A program made the position numbers and the translations under genes. A DNA stretch of 64,000 nucleotides, from contig CAWHWS010000002.1 of NCBI GenBank assembly GCA_963833115.1, positions 2,666,001 through 2,730,000 of the forward strand, read 5' to 3'. Below the pieces are notes generated by a model. That model made no database searches and had not been told where the DNA came from. It saw only the letters and a list, made by a program, of their open reading frames with translations. This DNA is from Hasllibacter sp963833115 (GTDB lineage Bacteria; Pseudomonadota; Alphaproteobacteria; Rhodobacterales; Rhodobacteraceae). This document shows, one piece after another, positions 17,069 through 24,416 of the stretch (the first letter of the stretch is position 1; each line of letters starts with the position of its first letter).

Positions 17069-17117
17069 TCAAGATGAGGGAGCGGGTCCGAATTCTTCTC
17101 CTGCCCTTTCATCTTGA
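17069..17117. repeat. Inverted repeat in the ctpA/adenosine kinase spacer
   Basis: TCAAGATGA (17069-17077) and TCATCTTGA (17109-17117) are perfect inverted arms with a 31-base loop. Similarity extends outward: GGGGATACTTAGA on one side and, reversed, GGGATATTTCCG on the other. It lies between convergent ctpA and the adenosine kinase gene and could act as a two-way terminator or be an interspersed repeat. Confidence 0.5.
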
Positions 17118-17205
17118 CGGAAATATCCCGGGGAGCGGGAGGGGCAGCGCCCCTCGCAGGGCCGGGCGAGGGGGGCCTCGGCTCCCCGAGCCCGGCCCTT
17201 CCTCT

Positions 17206-18192
17206 TCAGATCAGACCATTGTCCGCGAAGAGCGCGCGCATGTCCGCGCGCGGCCGCGCGCCCAGATGGCCGATCACTTCCCCCGCCGCCACGCAGCCCA
17301 TGCGCCCGCAGGCCTCCATATCCCGCCCCGTGGCGAGCCCGTAGAGGAACCCGGCCGCGAACTGATCCCCCGCCCCCGTCGCGTCGACCGGCGCCACGGC
17401 ATGCGCCGCCACGTCCGTCCGCACGCCGGCGCGCAGGATGCTCACCCCCTCCTCGGAGCGGGTGCACACCACGAGCGCGCACTCCTCCTGCGCCGCCGAG
17501 AGGGCCGCCTCCAGCCCGTCCACCTCGTAGAGCGCCTGCCATTCGGCGCGGTTGCCGATCACGTAGTCGAGCCCGCGCACGAGCTGCCGGAAGTCCCCCC
17601 GGTGCCGCTCCACGCAGAACGGGTCCGACAGCGAGATCCCGGCGCGCCCCCCACCCTCCCGGCAGGCGGCCGCCGCGGCCTCGAACGCCGCCTTCCCGCC
17701 CGGCTTGTCGTAGAGATACCCCTCCAGCAGCAGGATCGACGCGCCCCGCATCAGCTCGAGGTCCACGTCCCCCGGTCCCAGATCGGCGCCTTCGCCGAGA
17801 TAGGTGTTCATCGACCGCTCCCCGTCCGGCGTGACGAAGATCATCGACCGCGACGTCGGCAGCGACGCCCCCGCCACCGGCCCGTTCGGGAATGCCGTGC
17901 CCGCCTCGGCCAGCGCCGCCGCATAGCCCCGCCCGAGCCCGTCATCCGCCACCCGCCCCACGAAGGCCGTCGGCAGCCCCAGCGCCCCGATCCCCGCCAG
18001 CGTGTTGCCCACCGACCCGCCCGGCGCCTCCGTCCGCCGGTCCATCGCGCCGTAGAGCGCCTCGGCCCGGCTTCGCTCGACGAGCTGCATGATCCCGCGC
18101 TCGATCCCCATGTGATCGAGGAAGCTCTCCGTGCAGGGCGAGATCACGTCCACGATCGCGTTTCCGATCCCGACGATTGGGCCGTCCGTCAT
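17206..18192 (-). CDS. PfkB-family carbohydrate kinase, probably adenosine kinase
   Basis: The 328-residue protein belongs to the ribokinase/PfkB family. It has EAPGGSVGNTLAGIGALG (substrate-binding Gly region), SMIFVTPDGERSMNTYLGEG, ISLSDPFCVERHR and the signature PVDATGAGDQFAAGFLYG with the catalytic aspartate and anion hole. The opening DGPIVGIGNAIVDVISPCTE is characteristic of bacterial adenosine kinase-like members, which phosphorylate adenosine to AMP; sugar specificity cannot be excluded. ATG 18190-18192 overlaps the nth stop by four bases (ATGA), so the genes are translationally coupled. Confidence 0.87.
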   Translation of the reverse strand: MTDGPIVGIGNAIVDVISPCTESFLDHMGIERGIMQLVERSRAEALYGAMDRRTEAPGGSVGNTLAGIGALGLPTAFVGRVADDGLGRGYAAALAEAGTAFPNGPVAGASLPTSRSMIFVTPDGERSMNTYLGEGADLGPGDVDLELMRGASILLLEGYLYDKPGGKAAFEAAAAACREGGGRAGISLSDPFCVERHRGDFRQLVRGLDYVIGNRAEWQALYEVDGLEAALSAAQEECALVVCTRSEEGVSILRAGVRTDVAAHAVAPVDATGAGDQFAAGFLYGLATGRDMEACGRMGCVAAGEVIGHLGARPRADMRALFADNGLI

Positions 18193-18845
18193 GCGGTCTT
18201 CTCCGGATAAGGGCACAGGTCCGCGATCGGGCAGGCCCCGCATCGCGGCTTTCGCGCCAGGCACACATATCGGCCGTGCAGGATCAACCAGTGATGCGAA
18301 TGGCGCTGGAACTCCACCGGCACGTTGTCCTCGATCGCCCGCTCGACCGCGAGCACGTCCCGCCCCGGCGCGATCCGCGTCCGGTTCGCGACCCGGAACA
18401 CATGCGTGTCCACCGCCTGCGCCGGATGCTCGAACCACATGTTGAGGACCACGTTCGCCGTCTTGCGGCCCACTCCCGGCAAGGCCTCCAGCGCGGCGCG
18501 CGAAGATGGCACCTCCCCGCCATGCTCCTCCACCAGGATGCGCGCCGCCCGGATCACGTTCGCCGCCTTGCCCCGGTAGAGCCCGATGGTGCGCACGTGC
18601 TCGCGCACCGCGTCCTCGCCCAGCGCGAGCATCCCCGCGGGCGTGTCCGCCGCCGCGAAGAGCCGCCGCGTCGCCAGGTTCACGCCCGCGTCGGTCGCCT
18701 GCGCCGAGAGCGCGACCGCCACCAGCAACGTGTAGGCGCTGTGATGCTCGAGCTCGCCCTTCGGCTCGGGCTCGATGTCGCGCAGCCGCTCGAACACGGC
18801 GCGGATCGCGGGGGCTGGCAAGGCCTTGGGCACGCCGCCCGTCAT
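18189..18845 (-). CDS. nth: Endonuclease III (DNA glycosylase/AP lyase)
   Basis: The 218-residue enzyme removes oxidised pyrimidines and cleaves the abasic site. Present are the helix-hairpin-helix motif LPGVGRKTANVVLNM with the catalytic lysine, VDTHVFRVANRT with the catalytic aspartate, the conserved LVAVALSAQATD region, and the 4Fe-4S cluster ligands in CLARKPRCGACPIADLC (C-x6-C-x2-C-x5-C). Length and order match the family. It is the first gene of a two-gene unit with the adenosine kinase gene and is divergent from the alkyltransferase gene at 18921, leaving 75 bases for both promoters. Confidence 0.96.
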   Translation of the reverse strand: MTGGVPKALPAPAIRAVFERLRDIEPEPKGELEHHSAYTLLVAVALSAQATDAGVNLATRRLFAAADTPAGMLALGEDAVREHVRTIGLYRGKAANVIRAARILVEEHGGEVPSSRAALEALPGVGRKTANVVLNMWFEHPAQAVDTHVFRVANRTRIAPGRDVLAVERAIEDNVPVEFQRHSHHWLILHGRYVCLARKPRCGACPIADLCPYPEKTA

Positions 18846-18920
18846 GCAACGTCCCGCCGCGCGGCGAAAGGCGCACGATGCGGGTCGCGGCCGGCCGCCC
18901 CGGGGCGTATCCCGGCCGCC

Positions 18921-19805
18921 ATGGACCCAGACCCCCATTCCGGCGCCTATCATTACGGCGTCATGGCCCGCGCCATCGCCGAGATCGACGGCGCCGGCGG
19001 CACGCCCCTGCCCCTGGACGCGCTGGCCGCCCGCATGGGGATGTCGCCCGCGCATTTTCAGCGCGTGTTCACCCGCTGGGCCGGGGTCTCGCCCAAGCGG
19101 CTGCAGCAATACCTCACCCTCGGCCACGCCAAGTCCCTGCTGGACGAGCGCCTGACCACGCTCGCGGCGGCGGGCGGCGCCGGGCTCTCGGGCGGCGGCC
19201 GCCTCCACGACCTCTTCACGACCTGGGAAGGGATGAGCCCCGGCGAATGGGCCGGCGGCGGCGACGTGAGCGTGCGCTACGGCGTCCACGATTCGCCCTT
19301 CGGCGAGGGGCTCTGGTGCGTCACGCCCAGGGGCATCTGCGGCATCGCCTTCACCGCCGAGACGGGCCGTGAGGTCGCGCTCGCCGACATGGCCGCCCGC
19401 TGGCCCGCCGCCCGCATGATCGAGGATCCGGCCGCCACCGCCCCCCACGCCGCGGCCACGTTCGGCGGCGGCACCGGCGCCAACGGCCCGCGCCTGAGCG
19501 TCCCCGGCGCCCCGTTCCAGATCAAGGTCTGGGAAGCGCTCCTGCGCATCCCCTCCGGCCACGTCACCACCTATTCCGAGATCGCCGCCGCCATCGGCAA
19601 CCCCCGCGCCGTGCGCGCCGTGGGCACCGCGGTGGGCCGCAACCCGGTGAGCTGGCTCATCCCCTGCCACCGGGCGCTGCGCAAGTCGGGCGCGCTCGGG
19701 GGCTATCACTGGGGCCTGCCGGTCAAGCGCGCGATGCTCGCCTGGGAGGGCGCGCGCGCCGACGCCGCGCCCGAGGCCGTCGCGCCGGGCCGACGCACCG
19801 CCTGA
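18921..19805 (+). CDS. Fusion of an AraC-type HTH and methylated-DNA-protein cysteine methyltransferase
   Basis: Residues about 10-110 form an AraC-type helix-turn-helix (LPLDALAARMGMSPAHFQRV, FTRWAGVSPKRLQQYLTLG), and residues 120-285 the alkyltransferase with the active-site cysteine in SWLIPCHRALRKSGALGGYH. Also present are FQIKVWEALLRIPSGHVTTY and AIGNPRAVRAVGTAVGRNP. It resembles Ada without the N-terminal zinc/phosphotriester domain. It should repair O6-methylguanine by irreversible self-alkylation and may act as a regulator. It is divergent from nth, putting two DNA repair genes back to back. Confidence 0.92.
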   Translation: MDPDPHSGAYHYGVMARAIAEIDGAGGTPLPLDALAARMGMSPAHFQRVFTRWAGVSPKRLQQYLTLGHAKSLLDERLTTLAAAGGAGLSGGGRLHDLFTTWEGMSPGEWAGGGDVSVRYGVHDSPFGEGLWCVTPRGICGIAFTAETGREVALADMAARWPAARMIEDPAATAPHAAATFGGGTGANGPRLSVPGAPFQIKVWEALLRIPSGHVTTYSEIAAAIGNPRAVRAVGTAVGRNPVSWLIPCHRALRKSGALGGYHWGLPVKRAMLAWEGARADAAPEAVAPGRRTA

Positions 19806-19877
19806 CCGAACCGTCCCGCCGCACGGTTAGGCTCGTCGCCGATTGGCGCCGCGCGCGCGTTGGCCCTATGGAACGGA

Positions 19878-19907
19878 GGCCCGTCATCGCATGACGGGCC
19901 GCTTTCG
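19878..19907 (+). terminator. Intrinsic terminator before the OmpA-like gene
   Basis: GGCCCGTCAT (19878-19887) and ATGACGGGCC (19891-19900) form a perfect 10-bp stem with loop CGC, followed by GCTTTCGTT. This is the clearest rho-independent terminator in the window. It lies 72 bases after the alkyltransferase stop. Confidence 0.75.
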
Positions 19908-19970
19908 TTGCAAACCCGCTCCGCAGCCGGCCATCAAGAGCCCATCGAGCGCCTTCAGGACACGCCCCAC

Positions 19971-20648
19971 ATGACCCGAACGACCAGACCCCTCGCCATC
20001 GCCGCACCCCTCGCCGCACTGCTCGCCCTGGGCGCCTGCGCGGTCGATCCGGCCGGCCCGCAGCGCAGCAGCGCGGCCGACCCCAACGCCAACGCCCGGC
20101 AGAGCGCCATCGCCGGCGGCCTCATCGGCGCCCTCGCCGGCGCCGCGGCGGACGACGACCGGCGCGTGCGCGGCGCGATCGTCGGCGGCGTGATCGGCGC
20201 GGGCGGCGGCGCGGCCATCGGCGCCCGCCTCGACCGGCAGGAGGCCGCGCTGCGCTCGCAGCTCAACTCCCGCGTCGGCATCGTGAACACGGGCAACGAG
20301 CTCATCGTCACGCTGCCGCAGGACATCCTGTTCGACACCGACAGCGCCGCCCTCACCGGCTCGCTGCGCTCGGACCTCCTGGCGCTGGCCTCCTCGCTCA
20401 ACGACTTCCCGCAGAGCACCGTCGATATCATCGGCCATGCCGACAACACCGGCGACGCCGGCTACAACCAGGACCTCTCCACCCGCCGCGCGCAGTCGGT
20501 CGCCCGCGCGATCCAGAACGGCGGCGTCTCGGCCTCGCGCCTGCGCGCCTTCGGCCGCGGGGAGGACAACCCCATCGCCTCCAACCTCACTCCCGAGGGC
20601 CGCGCTCAGAACCGGCGCGTGGAGATCGTGATCCGGCCGACCGCCTGA
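19971..20648 (+). CDS. OmpA-family outer-membrane lipoprotein
   Basis: The 225-residue protein starts with a lipoprotein signal (PLAALLALGAC, lipobox cysteine at about residue 24). A glycine-zipper segment with repeated GG/GA patterns follows (IAGGLIGALAGAAADDDRRV, GGVIGAGGGAAIGARLD), and then an OmpA-like peptidoglycan-binding domain at about residues 110-222. That domain has ILFDTDSAALTGSLRSDLLA, IIGHADNTGDAGYNQDLSTR and NLTPEGRAQNRRVEIVI. This is the Pal/YiaD type that links the outer membrane to peptidoglycan. Homologues from E. coli (YiaD) share the zipper plus OmpA order. AGGA upstream supports the start. Confidence 0.9.
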   Translation: MTRTTRPLAIAAPLAALLALGACAVDPAGPQRSSAADPNANARQSAIAGGLIGALAGAAADDDRRVRGAIVGGVIGAGGGAAIGARLDRQEAALRSQLNSRVGIVNTGNELIVTLPQDILFDTDSAALTGSLRSDLLALASSLNDFPQSTVDIIGHADNTGDAGYNQDLSTRRAQSVARAIQNGGVSASRLRAFGRGEDNPIASNLTPEGRAQNRRVEIVIRPTA

Positions 20649-20650
20649 CC

Positions 20651-20675
20651 GGGGCGGGAGCACGCTCCCGTCCCC
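20651..20675 (+). terminator. Hairpin just after the OmpA-like gene
   Basis: GGGGCGGGAGC and GCTCCCGTCCCC pair over about 11 bp (one G-T) with loop AC, starting three bases after the stop codon. There is no T-run. Position and strength suggest a terminator or 3'-end stabiliser. Confidence 0.5.
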
Positions 20676-20694
20676 AGGCGCCGGCCGAACGCAG

Positions 20695-20740
20695 GTTCCG
20701 CGCGGCACGACCCCGGACGCACCCGGGTGCCGCGCGGAAC
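20695..20740. repeat. Perfect 14-bp inverted repeat in a 428-base gene-free gap
   Basis: GTTCCGCGCGGCAC (20695-20708) and GTGCCGCGCGGAAC (20727-20740) are exact inverted copies with an 18-base loop. The gap 20649-21076 between the OmpA-like gene and convergent atpF otherwise holds no supported gene. The repeat may terminate transcription from either side. Confidence 0.6.
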
Positions 20741-21076
20741 GACCGCCCGCCGCGCCGCGCGGGGCACCGGCCGCATCCCGCAGCGCCGGCACGCACAGGC
20801 GACGGCCCGGGGCGCGGCGACGCCGCCTCCCGCGCCGCCCCTCCCCGCGCCACCGTCTCGAACGATCGCGAGCCAGGGCGGGCCGCCGCGAGGCGCCGCC
20901 ACCCCCGGGCGCCGCTCCGAAGCACAATCGTGCATGACGGGATCGGGGCCGTCGGACCCGGCGCGTCTCCGCCCACATGCCTTGAAACACCCCGGCAAGC
21001 CCGGCACCCGCCTCGCTCCCGCGACCCGGTGGGCGCCCGCTCCGCGGATCGTCGGGGCCCCGCTGGGGCGGGCCCC

Positions 21077-21640
21077 TCAATGGAGCTTGGCGTCCACCGT
21101 CTCGATGGACCGGTCGATCAGCGCCCCGGCGGGGCCTTCGTCCATCCGCTCTGCCACGACGCGCGCGGCCGCGGCGGTCGCCACGTCCACGGCGCGGTCG
21201 CGCACGTCGCGGATGGCGGCGTCCCGCGCGCTGGCGATCTGTTCCTCGGCCCCGCGGATGCGCCGCTCCACGCTGGCGCGGAGGTCGACCTTGGCCTGAT
21301 CGGCCCCCGCCTGCGCCTCCTCGCGCGCGTTGGAGACGATGCGCTCCGCCTGCTCGGCCGCCTCGCGCTGCTTGCGCTCGTAGGACGCGAGCACGCCCTG
21401 CGCCTCGTCGCGCAGGCGCCGCGCCTCGTCGAGGTCGGCCTGGATTCCCGCCCCGCGCTTGTCGAGCATCCCGCCCACGAGCTGGGGCACCTTGAAATAG
21501 GCCACCACCGCCAGGAAGATCACGAAGCCGATCAGGACGACGAAATCCGTGTTCCGCATCGAGAAGAAGCCGTACTCTTCCGCGGCCGCCGCTGGCCCCG
21601 CCGTCAGGGCCAGCGCCCCGGCGATCCGATACGCGCTCAT
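21077..21640 (-). CDS. atpF: ATP synthase F0 subunit b
   Basis: The 187-residue product has an N-terminal hydrophobic leader (IAGALALTAGPAAAAE), one membrane helix (TDFVVLIGFVIFLAVVAYF) and a long charged alpha-helical stalk rich in Glu, Arg and Ala with heptad character. It forms half of the peripheral stator stalk, pairing with b' from the gene just upstream. Its ATG overlaps the atpF' stop by four bases. It is the last gene of the F0 operon, as in other alphaproteobacteria where F0 and F1 genes are split. Confidence 0.93.
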   Translation of the reverse strand: MSAYRIAGALALTAGPAAAAEEYGFFSMRNTDFVVLIGFVIFLAVVAYFKVPQLVGGMLDKRGAGIQADLDEARRLRDEAQGVLASYERKQREAAEQAERIVSNAREEAQAGADQAKVDLRASVERRIRGAEEQIASARDAAIRDVRDRAVDVATAAAARVVAERMDEGPAGALIDRSIETVDAKLH

Positions 21641-22288
21641 GCCGCCATCCTCTCGTCCACGGCCGCGTCCACCGCCGCCTGGTCCGCCTCCACGCCCATC
21701 GCCTGCACCAGGGCCATGGCCGTCTCGCGCGCCACCTCGCGTGTGGAGGCCGCGGCCTCCTCGCGGATCGCGCCGATCTGCGCCTCGCCCTCGGCCGATT
21801 TCTCGGCGATGCGCGCGTCCGCCTCCGCGATCGCGGCGTCGAGGTCGGCCTGGATGTCCGCCTTGGCCTTGCCGGCGATGGCCTGCGCCTCGCCGCGCGC
21901 GTCCTTGAGCGCCTGCTCGTAGGCCGCCTCGGCCGCCTCGGCCTCGTGGCGCAGGTCCTCCGCGGCGGCGAGGTCGTTGGTGATCGTCCCCTGCCGCTCG
22001 GCCAGGACCGCCCCGATCCGCGGCAGCGCCACCCGGCTCAGGATCAGGTAGATCGCCCCCAGCGCCACGATCAGCCAGAAGATTCTGGTTCGGGAACCAG
22101 TCGAAGCAGAGCTGCGGCATCCCGAGCGCGCCGCCATAGGCGTCCACGCACGCGCCCGCCGGCGCCACCGGCGCCACGACCGCGCCGTCCGCCGGCACGG
22201 CCACGACGGTCGCCGCCCGCGCCGGCTGGACGAGCGCCGCCAGAGCCGCCGTCACGGCGAGTTGCGTTCTGCGGATCGGGCTGGCCAT
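21637..22288 (-). CDS. atpF': ATP synthase F0 subunit b' with an apparent one-base frameshift
   Basis: The N-terminal part, from ATG 22286-22288 behind GAGG, has a signal-like segment and reaches GMPQLCFDWFPNQ. The membrane helix IFWLIVALGAIYLILSRVAL and the coiled stalk (LPRIGAVLAERQGTITNDLA and onward) continue in another frame. In homologues these join as FPNQIFWL, so the sequence CAGAATCTTCTGG near 22084 carries one extra A relative to CAGATCTTCTGG. b' is part of the essential stator stalk, so I treat it as a real gene with a probable sequencing error; true loss or recoding remains possible. The second part alone is open from 22137 to 21637. Confidence 0.85.
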
Positions 22289-22357
22289 CGGCACCTCGGA
22301 TTGGTCACGCCCCGGGGATCGCGCCCCCGGGGTCCGTCGGTCGGTCGAGCGGATCGC

Positions 22358-22594
22358 TCAGACCGCGAACATCAGCAGCAGCGCGACCAGGAACGCGAAG
22401 ATCCCCAGCGCTTCGGCGAAGGCGATGCCGATGAACAGCGTCGCCGTCTGCCCCGGCGCGGCCGAGGGGTTGCGCAGCGCGCCGGCGAGGAAGTTGCCCG
22501 CCACGTTGCCCACGCCGATCGCGGCGAGGCCCATGCCGAGGGCCGCGAAACCGGCGCCGATATAGGCGCCCATGAGGATCAGTCCGGCTTCCAT
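22358..22594 (-). CDS. atpE: ATP synthase F0 subunit c
   Basis: The 78-residue proteolipid forms the proton-driven rotor ring. Two hydrophobic helices are joined by the polar loop ALRNPSA. The first helix has the glycine-rich packing motif GAYIGAGFAALGMGLAAIGV, and the second carries the proton-binding glutamate in IAFAEALGIFAFLVALLL. Length is exactly that of alphaproteobacterial c subunits. It lies between atpB and atpF' in the operon. Confidence 0.97.
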   Translation of the reverse strand: MEAGLILMGAYIGAGFAALGMGLAAIGVGNVAGNFLAGALRNPSAAPGQTATLFIGIAFAEALGIFAFLVALLLMFAV

Positions 22595-22631
22595 TAGGGT
22601 ATCTCCTTGGGAGGGGTCGATTGGCCCGCGC

Positions 22632-23417
22632 CTAGTGGTGCGGATGGAGCGCGTCCTTGAGGTAGACGCAGGTGAGGATGGCGAACACGTAGGCCTGGAT
22701 CGCAGAGACCAGCACCTCGAGCCCGTAGACCGCGACCACGCCGAGGATCGCCAGCGGCGAGACCGCCAGCACGGCGCCGAACGTGGCGAAGACCTTGATG
22801 ACCGCGTGCCCCGCCGTCATGTTCCCCGCGAGCCGGATCGAATGGCTGACGGGCCGCACGAAATAGCTGATCACCTCGATGATCGCCAGGATCGGGCGCA
22901 GCCACAGCGGCGCCGCCGTGACCCAGAACATGCCCAGGAACGCGCCTCCGTGCTTAACGAGGCCGAGGATCGTGATGAAGAAGAACACCCCGAACGCCAT
23001 GAACGCCGTCACCGCGATCTGCGCCGTGGGCGTGAACGCGGTCGGGATGAGGCCGAGGAAATTGCTGAACAGGATGAACAGGAACAGCGTGAAGATGTAG
23101 GGGAAGTAGCGTAGCCCCTCCTTGCCCGTCACGTCCTCGACCATCTTGTGCACGAACACGTAGGCCATCTCGGCGATGGATTGCGACCGGCCCGGCACGA
23201 TCGCCCGCCCCCGCGTGCCCAGCACCATCAGGAGCGCGACCGCGCCCACCGCCATCGCCATCCAGAACGTCGCGTTGGTGATCGTGTACCAGTGGACCGG
23301 GTCGCCCGCCTCGCCGAAGAGGGGCTTCACGATGAACTGGTCCATCGGGTGGAAGGCCAGGCCCTCGCCCGCCTCTTCCTGCCCCGCCGTCTCGACCAGG
23401 AGCGTGTCATCGGCCAT
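22632..23417 (-). CDS. atpB: ATP synthase F0 subunit a
   Basis: The 261-residue membrane protein forms the proton half-channels beside the c ring. The essential arginine sits in RPVSHSIRLAGNMTAGHAVI, and the last helices contain YGLEVLVSAIQAYVFAILTC. The N-terminus HPMDQFIVKPLF is typical. Its start overlaps the end of atpI by 11 bases, implying coupled translation. The order atpI-B-E-F'-F matches other alphaproteobacterial F0 operons. Confidence 0.97.
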   Translation of the reverse strand: MADDTLLVETAGQEEAGEGLAFHPMDQFIVKPLFGEAGDPVHWYTITNATFWMAMAVGAVALLMVLGTRGRAIVPGRSQSIAEMAYVFVHKMVEDVTGKEGLRYFPYIFTLFLFILFSNFLGLIPTAFTPTAQIAVTAFMAFGVFFFITILGLVKHGGAFLGMFWVTAAPLWLRPILAIIEVISYFVRPVSHSIRLAGNMTAGHAVIKVFATFGAVLAVSPLAILGVVAVYGLEVLVSAIQAYVFAILTCVYLKDALHPHH

Positions 23418-23730
23418 GCGCGTCGTCTCCCGTCCCGGCGGCGCCGGTCTCCCCGCCGAGCTCCCTGGCGGTGCGGATCATCACGTTGACACCCGCCGCG
23501 AAGCCCAGCAATGCGAACAGGATCAAGAGGAACGGCCGCGTCCCGAGGAACGCGTCCAATCCCAGCCCGATCCCCACGCCGATCACGATCCCCGCGACCA
23601 GCTCGATGACCATGCGCCACGCCTGCTGCGCGCCGCTGTAATGCTCGTCCGCGCGTGGCGGCGGGGCGTGCCTCTCGCGCGCGGCGCGCAGCTTCTCGTC
23701 GAGATGCCGGAGCCGGTCGCGTTCGGTCAT
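23407..23730 (-). CDS. atpI: AtpI/AtpZ-type F0 assembly protein
   Basis: The 107-residue protein begins with a charged helix (RDRLRHLDEKLRAARERHA) followed by two membrane helices (MVIELVAGIVIGVGIGLGL and PFLLILFALLGFAAGVNVMI) joined by DAFLGTR, the pattern of AtpI-like proteins at the head of alphaproteobacterial F0 operons. Members assist c-ring assembly or magnesium uptake; the function is not essential in tested species. The frame overlaps atpB by 11 bases. Confidence 0.85.
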   Translation of the reverse strand: MTERDRLRHLDEKLRAARERHAPPPRADEHYSGAQQAWRMVIELVAGIVIGVGIGLGLDAFLGTRPFLLILFALLGFAAGVNVMIRTARELGGETGAAGTGDDAHGR

Positions 23731-23758
23731 GTCCCGCCCTCCTCGGCGGCCTCCGGAA

Positions 23759-23787
23759 GGGGTATGGCCCGCGGCGCCCGCGGTCAA
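23759..23787 (-). promoter_or_regulatory. Possible promoter of the atp F0 operon
   Basis: On the minus strand TTGACC (plus 23782-23787) and TACCCC (plus 23759-23764) are separated by exactly 17 bases and lie about 30 bases upstream of the atpI start. The -35 box is good and the -10 box is poor but common in very GC-rich promoters. Confidence 0.4.
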
Positions 23788-23945
23788 GCCGGGCTTCGGC
23801 CCCGTATCTTTCACATATCGCCAGCGGCTTGCGGCCTGGCGCCCCGCCCGCCGCGCGCCCGCGTCGCACCGCGCCGCGTTCAACCCAGCGGTTGAGCATC
23901 CCGCCCCGATCTTGCGCCCCCCGCCCCCGCGCGGCAGGAGGGTCC

Positions 23946-24296
23946 ATGCCCCTCGCCCCCGGATCCCCGGATTTCGACGCGATCTTCGCCGCCCTCGCCG
24001 ATCCCACGCGCCGGGCGATCCTCGTGATGCTGCTGGAGGACGACATGGCCGTCACGGACGTCGCCGCGCCGTTCGACATCTCGCTCGCCGCCATCTCCAA
24101 GCACCTGCGGTCGCTCGCGGCAGCCGGCCTCGTCGTGCAGGAGCGGCGCGGCCGCGTCACCTGGTGCGCGCTGGAGCCCGCGGGCCTGCGCGCGGCGGCT
24201 CTGTGGATGCGGGGGTTCGGCCTGCTCGATCCCGTCGACCTCGACGCGCTCGAGCGGTTCCTGGCGGCCGAGGGCCTCGCCCCGCCGGCGCCCTAG
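23946..24296 (+). CDS. ArsR-family winged-helix regulator
   Basis: The 116-residue protein has the ArsR fold: AIFAALADPTRRAILVMLLE (helix 1-2), TDVAAPFDISLAAISKHLRS (recognition helix), and the wing LVVQERRGRVTWCALEPAGL. No metal-binding cysteine pair of the ArsR/SmtB type is present, so it probably belongs to the non-metal group often paired with SRPBCC-fold genes; no such partner lies next to it here. The start at ATG 23946 follows a purine-rich AGGAGGG. It is divergent from the atp operon. Confidence 0.87.
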   Translation: MPLAPGSPDFDAIFAALADPTRRAILVMLLEDDMAVTDVAAPFDISLAAISKHLRSLAAAGLVVQERRGRVTWCALEPAGLRAAALWMRGFGLLDPVDLDALERFLAAEGLAPPAP

Positions 24297-24323
24297 GGAC
24301 GCGGCGAGGCCGAGAGTCGCGGC

Positions 24324-24398
24324 CTAGACGAGGCCGGCGAGGCTCAGGACGGCGATGACGACCACGATGAGGCCGATGATGTAGATGATGTTGCGCAT
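24324..24398 (-). CDS. Tiny membrane protein, 24 residues
   Basis: ATG 24396-24398 follows AAGGAAGG at ideal spacing. The product starts MRNIIYIIGLIVVVIAVLSL and ends AGLV: a single hydrophobic helix after a short basic start. The sequence looks like a recurrent class of tiny single-helix proteins in alphaproteobacteria beginning MRN-I-Y-I-G. It lies between the convergent ArsR gene and the LysR gene, 18 bases downstream of the latter, and may be co-transcribed with it. No function is known to me. Confidence 0.65.
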   Translation of the reverse strand: MRNIIYIIGLIVVVIAVLSLAGLV

Positions 24399-24416
24399 GT
24401 GGCGCCTTCCTTTTGC

